A program made the position numbers and the translations under genes. From contig NC_051087.1 in NCBI RefSeq assembly GCF_901709675.1, positions 5,103,001 through 5,167,000 on the forward strand: a stretch of 64,000 bases of DNA. Reading direction: 5' to 3'. A model generated the notes under the pieces. The model was not told where the DNA came from, did no database searches, and saw only the letters and a program-made list of their open reading frames with translations. This DNA comes from Syngnathus acus. Its lineage: Eukaryota > Chordata > Actinopteri > Syngnathiformes > Syngnathidae. This document shows, piece after piece, positions 11,267 through 21,888 of the stretch (its first letter is position 1; each line of letters starts with the position of its first letter).

Positions 11267-13743
11267 GGTGCAAACTCAGTGTGTGTTGTCTTTACGACTT
11301 TGAAAGATGATGTCGTCTAACATGCTAATGTGCAACACTTAATACACTGCATGTTTGCTTTTTGCATTTTTCTCTTACAGATTTTTGCTGTCGCTTTTTA
11401 CGTGACCTACATTTTTCATAATGGCAACTCAAAGTGTCACATAGTTAGCCTTCCACACCAGTACCTTGGTCCACCTTTATTGAGCCAAGGCACATCTCTT
11501 GAAATACAAAAATCCCACCGCACACAGCCAAAGCAAAGAATTCACAAAATGTATATGTACTGAAAAAAAAAATGTGATATTGTCACAACTGACGGCCTCT
11601 TTAGATAAATCAAAAGTTACTATTTTGTTGGACAAATGGCAGCAGGTGGATACACAGGTTCATCGTCCCATCTGCCATCTAGTGGCAGGGCATTTAATTG
11701 TTTGGCCTCTCACCATACGTCGCTAGCATATCTAGACATTTTTTGTTGTGAGTAAACAATCATATTTGGAGCATTTAAATAAAATCCACAGTGGTTGGGA
11801 ATCACTGCACTACACAAGAGTGAGAATCATAAACCTCGTGTGCTCTAATCCTCCATTTGCACCGCCACTTTAATTTGGGCATAACTTTTGAGAGTAACTT
11901 TCAAACATTGCACTCAAGTGACCCTCAAAGGAGATTTGAATGCAACGTGACCCAAAGTGGATTTTTGTATTTGTTCTTAACACACATGTTGCATTGAGGA
12001 TTCTCTGACGTGTCAAATGAATTTGTCCGTGTGTGTGTGTTTGTGTTGGGAGGATGTGAGTCAAAATCCGTTAAAGCGTTGAAAACGTTCCCGGCTGGCG
12101 AAGATTGGATGCATATCAAAGCGTCTGGGAAACAAAAGAAACACACGTGGGATTTAGGGTATAGTTGGCGTATATATTTAGGGAAGGATCTACAGTCAAG
12201 TTTTGCATGCCACGAGGGGACACAAGAATGTGGTGGAGGGAAATGCTGATCACTAATAAAGACATTTCATTGAATTGCTGCAGTGCAAAGGCTTTCGGTG
12301 AAGATTGTGAGTCACCATCATCGTGTAGGTTTTGCAATCGAGCTTGTTCCTGTTTTGTTGCCACTTAATGGTCATGACATTTTATTTTAGACAGTTCCCT
12401 CTTTCACAATGAGGCACTGTTGCCGAGCTTGTTGTTTTAGATCAACATTGCAAATGAATGAATTGGACATTTTGCGCCTTTTGAAATGAGCAAATTGATT
12501 TTTATCACATATTGTATTTCATTTATAAATAGTGTTAAGTAGTCAGCAGTTTCAAAATGGAAATATTCCCTTGAATAATAATTACTCTCAACTTGTTTTC
12601 TCTTTGTATATATAGAACGGTACATACAACAATATAAATCATGAATTTAAATTAATTGTTTTTGTTTATGATGATTAATTGTAAAGCAAATAATTGTGTG
12701 TATATCTAGCAATTGTAGGTAGTGTTTTTATTCATCAATATATAATGATACATATTGCTTGCCATGAAATATTTATGGATTTTTAAATCTATGAAAATAA
12801 ACAAAATACAAAATATAGATTTAAAAAAATAATAATTATTTAGGTGTTCACGTAAAATAAAAATGCTATGTAAATGACAGCTATGCAGATATGTGATGAT
12901 TACATGTTTATATTGTAGCAAAAAAATGAATGGCTGCAAATTTAGTTTAAATTGCTAAATACATTTATTAGACTATCACTCAAATATATTTTAGGCCACA
13001 GCTGCCCTAAACAAACAGCATTGGTAGGTAACAAATAATTGTTTTGGTTAATGTAATGGTTAATACAATTGAATGTAAAAACATTATTATTTTTTAAAAA
13101 TTTACATAAAATGAAAACCTCATTTTTATTTTTTTCAAATCGACATAAAAATAAAACATACCTCTAAGAAAAATTGTAATGTATTGTAATTTCTTAAGAT
13201 GTCCAAATTATATTGTCTTACTATACTTGTATTTCAGAACAAAAAAAATGTTTTAGTGGCTGACTGTTAGGCTTGAATAATTTAATTTGTGACTTTCCAG
13301 TCTAACCTATATATGCAAATATATATTCAACTCAGTGTGAAATTTCCAACTCCCTCTTAAAACGGTAAACCGCTAAGAATTCTGAAATTAAAAAGGTAGC
13401 ATTGAAGCATCTCTTCATGACAGGTGGTCTCATAAATATGCAAAGCAATATGTATATAAACAAAAACAATACTCACACAAACATGATGAGGCTTGCGAGT
13501 CCAGAATTGTGTCATAAAAGCGTTGAGTCTCATGTAATGCCTCATCATCAACGTTTCGTTCTGTATTCGAAACCAAAATTATCTGACACGCGACTCACGC
13601 AATGCTTTCTTTTGGAAAAGTAAAAAAAAAAAGCATGTAGATCCAGAAGTGGAGGAACACAATGCTTTTGTGCTATCCAATGAGAGCAAAAGAAGAGTGG
13701 AGGCACATTTGGGGATGATGTTGACATTGCTGTCATCCCTCAA
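11267..13743. other. Intergenic upstream of lyl1
   Basis: This should include the lyl1 promoter and any 5' UTR, but no exon could be placed. 12430-13350 is very AT-rich with no reading frame of note. One strong CTCF-like motif is listed separately. Confidence 0.5.
11672..11685 (-). promoter_or_regulatory. CTCF-like motif upstream of lyl1
   Basis: The minus strand reads CCACTAGATGGCAG, a full match to the degenerate core CCASYAGRKGGCRS. It lies about 400 bases upstream of the lyl1 start codon. Sequence match only. Confidence 0.45.
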
Positions 13744-13761
13744 GTGCTCGCTCACTCACTG

Positions 13762-13837
13762 TCTGTCTGTCTGTCTGTCTGTCTGTTAGTCGCCAAGACA
13801 ACACAATGCTGTAACTGGCTGCCAGTCGGAATGCTGG

Positions 13838-13898
<61 letters not shown>

Positions 13899-14014
13899 CA
13901 GACAGACAGACAGAGAAGCTGGTAGGTATGAAGGTGAGGTGTGTGTTTGTGTGTGTGTGCGTGTGTGTGTGCGTGTATGTGTGTGTGTGTGTATGTATGT
14001 GTGTGTGTGTGTGC

Positions 14015-14062
<48 letters not shown>
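13762..14062. repeat. Compound microsatellite (GTCT)n, (GA)n, (GACA)n, (GT)n
   Basis: In order: GTCT repeats at about 13762-13786, a pure GA tract at about 13837-13894, GACA repeats at about 13896-13913, then a long GT tract with GTAT/GTGC interruptions at about 13938-14062. Long open frames through it encode only dipeptide repeats and are artefacts. Confidence 0.95.
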
Positions 14063-14063
<1 letters not shown>

Positions 14064-14756
14064 CCCTGTTGCAGGGAGTTTTCCGCTCCCTGCTGGACAA
14101 GAGGATGTGCTGCTACAATGTGGTGGCTGCTGATAAGAGCCTCAAAGCTGCCTGTGGCCTACAGATAAGAGACCTCCACTGCCCCCCACCCACAATACCA
14201 ACACCAAGTCCCCACCACCACAACAATCACACACACTTTTCATAACACACAGACAGCTTGAGGTATGCACACGCGTGCGCAGACACACACACACGCACAC
14301 GCTTCTCATGGTCAGTAGTAGACTGATTGGATTGCAATCAGCCTACTGCACACACCTTGTTCATACATGATTATGCTCGTGCAGAAAATATGGAAGTATA
14401 TTAAAAAAAAAACAGCAACTTGATTATTGCTTTGACACCCATGTGAAAACAGGAACATGTATGTGATTATACAGTACAATACAGATCTGTTCTAAAAATA
14501 AGCAATAGACGTCAATGCTAATGCGACTGTCTTGTTTTAATGTTAGCTATAGCATAGAAGCAATAAAAAGAGCAGGACTCACCTATTGTACAAATACGTG
14601 GCAAACTTGCTTGTGCAGTTGAGACAGTTCGGAGAGAGGTCAGTACTATTAATATCTGCAAACAGAAAGCTAGCGCAGTAAGACTTAGGAGGTTTTTAAG
14701 AGGTTACGCTTAACCTAATTCTATGCTATTGTTGTTGTTTTCAAAGTTTGTAATTA
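14063..14756. other. Intergenic, no gene seen
   Basis: Continues from the GT tract into CA-rich sequence (about 14225-14300) and then AT-rich unique sequence. No exon or domain could be recognised. Confidence 0.5.
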
Positions 14757-15141
14757 CCGTATTTTCCGCACTTTAAGGCGCACCGGATTATAAGGCGCAC
14801 CTTCAATGAATGGCCCATTTTAAAACTTTGTCCGTATACAGTATAAGGCGCACCGGATTATAAGGCGCATAGAATAAATAACTCAACGTTGCTCAAATGT
14901 TAACGCAATCACAATATAGTAACACGAAATAGTGAAAACAATAACAATATATCAATAACTCAATGTTGCTCAAACGTTAATATCACACAACACACAAAAT
15001 AAACACGTAAAGCTTACTTTAATAAGTTAGTCCTCACCCACGAATCCATATTGGTCCATATATAAGGCGCATCGGATTATAAGACGCACTTTTGAGAAAA
15101 TTGGAAGTTTTTAGGTGCGCCTAATAGTGCAGAAAATACGG
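14757..15141. mobile_element. Palindromic MITE-like element, copy 2
   Basis: Same family as the element in lyl1 intron 1. It begins CCGTATTTTCCGCAC and ends GTGCAGAAAATACGG, with TA on both sides. The interior has repeats of TATAAGGCGCAC and a CTCAA(C/T)GTTGCTCAAA phrase present twice. The two copies differ internally, so they are separate insertions of related elements. Confidence 0.75.
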
Positions 15142-15644
15142 TATTCCCTACATACACACTGGTAACCAAAATTCCATCCTATAGCTCCAAAAAAACGAGA
15201 GCATGCTAGAGACAAACAGTTTTGGATTCTGCACCCTAAAACAGCTGTCAGAAAAAACAATTTGTGTGTCTCACAAGATGGAACATTTTTCATTCATGGA
15301 ACTTGAGTGGGAATTTGGGATGTGTTGGCATTGAGCACCTGTGTCGCTGATGGCCAATAAGCGTCGTCATCATGGCCACTTTCCTCTCCAACTTCCTTCC
15401 TAAATGTGCCTCATCATAGCTGCTCTTTGTTCTCGGGCAAGCGATGGTCGTCTGCTGCTGTCGCAACCTGGAGGTCAGCACCTCTTTTCCATTCCCTCGG
15501 TGGTTTCCTCCTCAGACGCTCACCCGCACACACTCATGATGTCCACTCTACTGTAATGTGACCTTGGAGGTCCTGGGAAAGACAAGGCTTTGCTGAGTAA
15601 CTCCGTGACAAATCTGTCATCAGCACCATACTGTACCCTGTGCT

Positions 15645-15646
15645 CG

Positions 15647-15676
<30 letters not shown>
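15645..15676. repeat. (ATC)n microsatellite
   Basis: About ten uninterrupted CAT/ATC units directly visible in sequence. Confidence 0.95.
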
Positions 15677-15677
<1 letters not shown>

Positions 15678-17736
15678 GGCTGCACATGAGAGTGCATGTG
15701 CAGGTGACGATTGAAAGTCGGAGCTAGTGTTTTTTTCTTTGGGGGGCCATGGGGGGGATCAAGTATATCTTAGGTGGCCTGTAAAATATTTTTTGTCAAA
15801 CCCATTTTTTTTTTACAAAATTGCTGATTAAGGGATGGATAGAAATGTGGAAAAAAACCAGATGAAAATATCCAAATTTTGCTCATTTGCATCCAACAGC
15901 TGCAGTTCATCTTGATCAACCCATCAACACACAAAAATACATTTGGGACTGAAACAAAATCTAGAGAGAATTGACTTCATCCTGCTCATCTTAATCTGAC
16001 AAGGGGGCGTTTGGAATGAAAAAAAATATATTTGTTTAAAAAAAAAAGAAAGTCGGTGTAAACCTGACAGTTGTACATGAGTAAAATCTAGAAGCATTGC
16101 AATTGATTAAAAAAATATTAAATATTAATCTATTTTAGATTAAATTTAAAGGACACACACACACACGCACACACACAGAGCGAAACGAGACACACTCCAC
16201 CAAGTGGCCATGTTTCCTTTGCAGCATGTAAACACAATTGTGTGCACGGTGATAGTGATCATAGGAGCTAATTGTTTGGAGCAATATTCACGGTGCAATT
16301 GATGGAGAAAGTGGCAAACAATGGTGCAAACACTTGCCAGGACACACGCGCTCATTGTCTTTTATTATCTTCATTGTCCTGAACAATTCATAATATGAGT
16401 AAAATAAGTAATATTATGGCATTAACCCTTCTGCGCATTATTGTGGTCAGGTTCTAGTTAATCCTAATTCTCAGAGTAGCAAAGAAAATAAATTATGACT
16501 TTCATGTAATATTTTAAAAAATCTGTTAAAATGATGGCTTTATTATATAAATAGTTGGCTTTATGATTAAATTAAATAAATAAATGGTCAATATTAGGAC
16601 CAATTTTTTTCTTCTTTTTTTTTTTAAACTTGATGAATATTTTCTCTCGATTATTTGAATCCTCCAGAACTGTGACAGCATCAATCGCATGTCGATGGTC
16701 ACACATGGCTCAGTTTCCCAGGATGCACCTGGCAGGGGGCGAGTGAGCGGATGCAGGCTCCAGCTGTTTCCTGTGCACACTTCCTGGTTCGCTTTTAAGA
16801 GGCCTGATGGTTGGGCTATATAGTGGAGCTGACAAGGGCACTTGGATTACAGACTTTTCCACATAGGATATGTCTGCCATGGCCACAGGTGGAGGATAGC
16901 ATCACTAACTTTCACATAAACTGTGGATTGAAAACAAAAGATGCAGGCGCAGGGACATTGACTGAACGATTCAAGGATAAACAGTCTATCTCTCTTTAGA
17001 CTTCCTTTAGGGGATTTCAGGCTAATGAGAACATAATGGACCCAATCAATTGTTTCCTCGATTGAACACACCCTCTACTTTCCTCATCAACACTTGGACA
17101 CAAGCCAGGGACGCTGCGCTGAGAAGAACACAGAGAAATGCACTCACTGGCCACTTTATTAGGTACATCTGATTATGGTACCTGCGGGGGTCAAATGACC
17201 TCTCAACTTTGTTTAATATGGCTCCTTTTTTTTTTTATGTGAATGCCGGTAAAAGTGTAGATTCATAAATAAGTGTCCCTTTTTTTTTGCAAACGATGCC
17301 ATACAGATAAAAATTGATTATCTGGTGTAAGATCCATTGTTGGTGTGTTGTGAGAGTATCCTCCGGTCACGGTGACACAGTCTTCCTTGTGTCATATTTC
17401 TCATCATCAGCACTTGCACGGCCCAAATTCCACCGTTGCATTCGAGTGTGGCTTGTTGTCGACCTCCATCCTGTAATAATAGGAAACGCTGCATCGCTTT
17501 CCAACTTTCTCTCACACGCTTCTCTCATTGTCCTTCTGCTCCTTGCTAGCGTGAACTGAAATGTTGTTATATGAAGTATCCGTCCGGCCTTAAGGTTTGA
17601 TTTTATTACCATATGTGAGACCTAACTCCATTGTAACCACACAAAAGCGCTTGAATGCCAATTGCGTGACTACATTTTCAGTAGGCAGATTTCTGCATCA
17701 TTTGTTATTTGAATATAAATACAAGCTTCATGTGGT

Positions 17737-17737
<1 letters not shown>

Positions 17738-17799
<62 letters not shown>
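17738..17799. repeat. (TTA)n microsatellite
   Basis: About twenty uninterrupted ATT units; the apparent poly-Tyr, poly-Asn and poly-Ile frames are artefacts of this tract. Confidence 0.95.
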
Positions 17800-17949
17800 G
17801 GGTCGTGGGTGAGCTGCCACCTGGAATCCATGAGGACTGAAAAGTAGCAACAAAAAAGACTGCTTCCACTTTTGAGTGAAAGTTTTTTTTTGTGCAAGGT
17901 CTTCCACGCAAAATTTAGTTGACTGAATCAAACCATTGACGTGAGTACA

Positions 17950-18009
17950 GTGCCCTCTAGTGGTCTAAGAAATATTCTACAGTTTTATCGTTTTGCCACT
18001 AGAGGGCAA
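17950..18009. promoter_or_regulatory. Divergent pair of CTCF-like motifs
   Basis: 17950-17963 read on the minus strand is CCACTAGAGGGCAC, a full match to the CTCF core consensus. 17996-18009 on the plus strand is CCACTAGAGGGCAA, with one mismatch at the last position. The two face away from each other with 32 bases between them. A weaker match (about 11 of 14) is at 16729-16742. Binding is inferred only. Confidence 0.45.
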
Positions 18010-19488
18010 AAATCGCTTACCGTTCAACATTTTGTGTACTTCACGGTACCTCAACGCGTTAATAAAATGACGTTTGGAACAGAAATTAGATTAAAAATAA
18101 TAAGTTATTTGTATGTGTACACGTGTTCATTAAATCAAGGTCAAGCCAAAAATGTGTTTGTGATTATAACTTCATCAAATCATACTGATGAATTTGGCTT
18201 GTTATTTTCACTTTGCTTATTTTCTGACATCCACAGTTGTGCACACAGGTCCACCGTCTGTCTGCTGGTGGGCCGCTTGTGCGCGGGTGGTCCGGTCCAG
18301 ATGGAGGAGGGACGGATTAACACCACGCGTGCCCTGAAGGAGAGGTGGGCGGGGCATAATCGAGAAATGGAGGTGAGATGAACATCTGACAGACACATGT
18401 GCTCCGAGGCCTGCAGACCTGGTTCCTCCGCACTCGCTATGCGTAGTCAAACCAACTGTACATTTTTCTTTAATGAATAAAACACATATATTTTTTTTGC
18501 AGAGATGCAAGATGATTATTTAACGGTAAGAAATGTATAAAGTAATCATTCTTGCAGAGTTCTGCGTCTGGCTTGTGTCTGTTAACAGGACTAAGTGAGG
18601 ACAATCTTTTGAACAATTCTTCTGTGTCTCCATGAAGGCTGTATACAAACTTTAGCCAAGAATCTAACATGAGCAAGATGTGTTGTGCTGCCTGACTTCA
18701 AATTATATTGATGTGTTTCTGTTTGTATTTGAAGACTTCCTGGTTTGGCCTTCACCTGATGCTGCGTGTTTGGACATCGCCAGTGTGGAAAAACAACATT
18801 AGTGTGAGTTACCTGCAACTGTTAAATGTTATTTTTGTTGATGCTGTGCTTGTTAGCTTTATTAGAGTTCATCTCACCGTGTGTGTTTGTGTGTGAGTGT
18901 AACAACGTTGCTCTTGTGTAGCAGAACGAGTGAATGTTGTTGCAGTGCACGCTGCACAGGTTATTTGGGGTAGTAAATACTGGGAATTTGAGTGTTTGCA
19001 CCATTTCACAAAGGATTAGTTGTCATTTATTGTAAATAGGAAATTGACATTGGCCAAAATATTTGCTTCACCAAAAATTCAGTTTTTCAAAGATGTAACT
19101 TTTGCTCTGAATATTTCCACATCTGGAATATCAATGAGTTAGTTCTATTAATGTTACATTATTGTGAAATACAAAAAAAGTGGAATAAATAGAAATCATA
19201 GTTTGATTTGTTTTGTAATGTTCACTTGTTTTTTAATGAAATATATTCATATTAACTCACACAATCGGCATATCGTACATTTCAGTTTGATTAGTACTGA
19301 TGATTAAACGTGTTAAAAAGAGCTAAAAAAAAAAAGCCAGATACATTTGAAGAGGAAGCACATTCTCTGTCCACTGAATTATTTCCAAATACACTTTCAT
19401 TGTGTGATAAGTGTTAAATGATTATTCTGAATTTGGGGAAAAAAAAGAAAAAGGAGATATGCAATTTAAAAAGCACTATAAATGGCCA

Positions 19489-20268
19489 TCAAGCAATTGC
19501 AGGACTAAAGCAAAAGGATTGTTTTGGATCCTTAAAGATGTAATTAGGTGTCCTCCCATGAAGTGATACAGCATAGGTCAAGGGAAAGTTCCTGTCCAAA
19601 GGCTGGATGGACGTGCAGATGTCCAAAGCAGACGGCAATCTCTTGGAAAGAAGTGAAGGAATCAAAGTTCTTATAGAGGGACTCCCGGGCCGAGCCTGGG
19701 TGCTTAAAAAACCTCCAAGGCTCAGTTGGCGGTATGGCTCAGGTTGAAGCAGAGGGATTCTGGTGGGTCCAGGTTGAAGAGCGCCCGGCAGGACAGAGTC
19801 GCTGACTGTCTTCCAAGGTTGCTGTTGTCTCGTGAAGCGTTTCCTCCGCCGAAGAAAGCTCCCGTTTGCAAACATATCGACCGACATGGGGTCCAAAGTC
19901 CAGAAATTTCCCTTTCCGGGAACGCCGGGCTCCCGGGGGATCTTGACGAAGCAGTCGTTCAAAGACAGGTTGTGTCGGATTGAGTTGTGCCAAGCGGGGA
20001 ACTTGTTTCGATAGTAGGCAAAGTTCTGGCTGATGAAGTCACAGATCTGACTGAGGGTGAGTCTCTTCTTAGGGCTCTGGAGGATCGCCATGGTGATGAG
20101 AGCAATGTAAGAGTAAGGGGGCTTCACTGGAGAAGTAGAGATGCCATAGAGTCGGGCCATTACGTCGCTCTGGTCCTCCCGTGCTGAGAGATCCACGTCT
20201 TCTTGTTGTTCACCACCAATCCACATACCGAGGTGCACGTGCTCAGTAGATTTGCTCTCCAAAGTCAT
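19489..20268 (-). CDS. FoxD-like forkhead transcription factor, single exon
   Basis: 259 residues from the ATG at 20266-20268, which has A at -3; the frame extends to a TTG at 20313 but no upstream ATG supports that. The forkhead DNA-binding domain (about residues 49-143) runs from [18 protein letters not shown] through [20 protein letters not shown] to [11 protein letters not shown]. These blocks and the single-exon structure fit the FoxD group. However, [28 protein letters not shown] and the short C-terminus diverge from ordinary FoxD1-4, so a fast-evolving fish FoxD (foxd5 or foxd7-like) is possible. An acidic stretch [10 protein letters not shown] before the domain resembles FoxD N-termini. 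I do not assign a symbol. Such proteins are nuclear and act in development. Confidence 0.85.
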   Translation of the reverse strand: MTLESKSTEHVHLGMWIGGEQQEDVDLSAREDQSDVMARLYGISTSPVKPPYSYIALITMAILQSPKKRLTLSQICDFISQNFAYYRNKFPAWHNSIRHNLSLNDCFVKIPREPGVPGKGNFWTLDPMSVDMFANGSFLRRRKRFTRQQQPWKTVSDSVLPGALQPGPTRIPLLQPEPYRQLSLGGFLSTQARPGSPSIRTLIPSLLSKRLPSALDICTSIQPLDRNFPLTYAVSLHGRTPNYIFKDPKQSFCFSPAIA

Positions 20269-21888
20269 AGTCCTCCTGTGAGCAGGTCCAAAGAGGGTGA
20301 AGACAAAGCACAAGTCTTCGCTTTGCTTTACTGACTAAATCTTGGACTTTTAACATCCTCTGCCTCCTCCTCCTCCTCCTCCTGACCTAAACAGCACCAC
20401 CTCTTTCAAACATCCCCTGAGGAGTCCAATCGTAATGAAGTTTGATGGATTTAAAAAAAAAAAAAGATGCCTTCAATATTTTCGTTATCCCGAGAGTATT
20501 TAAATGGTGCATTTCCTGATTTTTTTTTTTTTTAATCAACTGCAGAATACGAATTCGGCATAAATGATTTGCTGCACTTGAGTAATATATTGATTCAAAT
20601 ACAATGCATATATTAAATATAAAATTACATTTAATTAGATCATTTGTACAAATGCCAACTATTGGCTAATCAATGATTTGTGGAGTTTTGCTATTTATAG
20701 GCCAGCTCTGCCTGTACAGTACAGTAATACCATCTGTTATTTGTTTCTGGGGAGGGGGGGTAATAGAGGCGTTTATTTGCGTTGGTATTTGTGCCGTAAC
20801 TGTTGTTTGCATTTGGTGCTAGAACTGAGCACAGCGGGTGAGACTTGTGGCTAATGATGCTTGATTTGGAAAATCAAACCTTCATTTTAGCAGGCCTGTT
20901 TTTATGTGCTTGGCTCATTCAGCTCATTTCCTTTGGCGCTCGGTGGTGCATGTTTTGGCAAAGTTGAGAGGAAAGACTCTTTGGCTGTTTGGAATTAGAG
21001 AAAGACGTCATGTGTTTTATAAAACAATTGTTTGTACAGTATCCCGTCCGTCCATGCGAGGCCACCCACTGCGGAGAGCGGTCCACACTGCATGTGGGCT
21101 CACGGAACAAAGACGTGTCTAACGCACGCCGCTTTCCTCCCGTTAGTTTGTTTACAGTTTTTTGTATAAAATGCATTATCCTTCTTCTTACATGAATGTA
21201 ATTAATATACCTAAAATGAGTCATCTCTGCTCAAATGAGGCAACTCAGCAGGCTATTCACACAGAAATTAATCTAGACCAACACATGTTCACACAAAAAA
21301 CGTTTTATTTCCTCACAAAACATGCAAGCCAAGAAAACCAAAACGCCCAAAACCACAATCAAGCACAATAAACCAAACAAATTAAACACCCCAAGGCACA
21401 CACTGACAAAAATAAAAAGAACATCAATTACTAAGCGCAACAAAACGCGTCACTTTTAACACAGCACACAATATGTCCGTCACACTTTAAGATTGACACT
21501 GCATTACATTTCTCCCCAAAGCAGGCAAAGATCCGTTCAAACGTGTATTTATATATTTTTAGACTGAACAGCAACAAATATTGAAACTTTTTATTATAGT
21601 GTTTTTATAACATCTCCCTTCGGCAAATATATTAAATTTAAGAGGCGTTTAAAACTTTTGCCACCAGTGTTTGTTGACTGATGCGCCTTTGAGTGATCAT
21701 GGATTAAGCAGTCGAGCAACTTTGTCATCGTGAAGGTCAAAAAGGATAGTGAGGCACTTCACCATGAATGCTCGAATGCAGATTTCTCTTGCTTGGTGAA
21801 TTTAAGAGGTGCGCATTGAAATGTGGTGTCCAAGAGTTTGCATAGCTCGGTGTGGAGGGGGGGTGGGGGGGGGGTCGTACTTGTCCTC
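20269..21888. other. Intergenic, forkhead gene to zglp1
   Basis: The left part is the upstream region of the forkhead gene, with a CT-rich patch (CCTCCTCCTCCTCC near 20363-20380). The right part is probably zglp1 3' UTR: TTTATT at 21304-21309 and 21588-21593 could be its minus-strand polyadenylation signals. A G-rich run lies at 21856-21874. No coding exon seen. Confidence 0.5.

Larger units (their letters stand above)
15142..19488. other. Intergenic, lyl1 side to forkhead gene
   Basis: No supported gene. It contains an ATC/CAT repeat, a TTA repeat, AT-rich sequence at 15800-16130 and 16380-16620, and CTCF-like motifs. An exon-like piece at 18237-18372 is discussed in the findings. TTTATT at about 19026 could be the minus-strand polyadenylation signal of the forkhead gene. 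Confidence 0.5.

Noticed and set aside
13744-14245. Long open frames on both strands rich in Cys-Val, Arg-Glu or His-Thr
   Set aside because: They are translations of GA and GT microsatellite tracts, with no unique protein sequence.
16812-16850. TATATAG element that could be a TATA box with a short frame after it
   Set aside because: The following frame (62 codons) has no recognisable features, and no exon could be linked to it.
20269-20313. Fifteen-residue N-terminal extension of the forkhead protein
   Set aside because: It begins at TTG rather than ATG; the ATG at 20268 has a better context.
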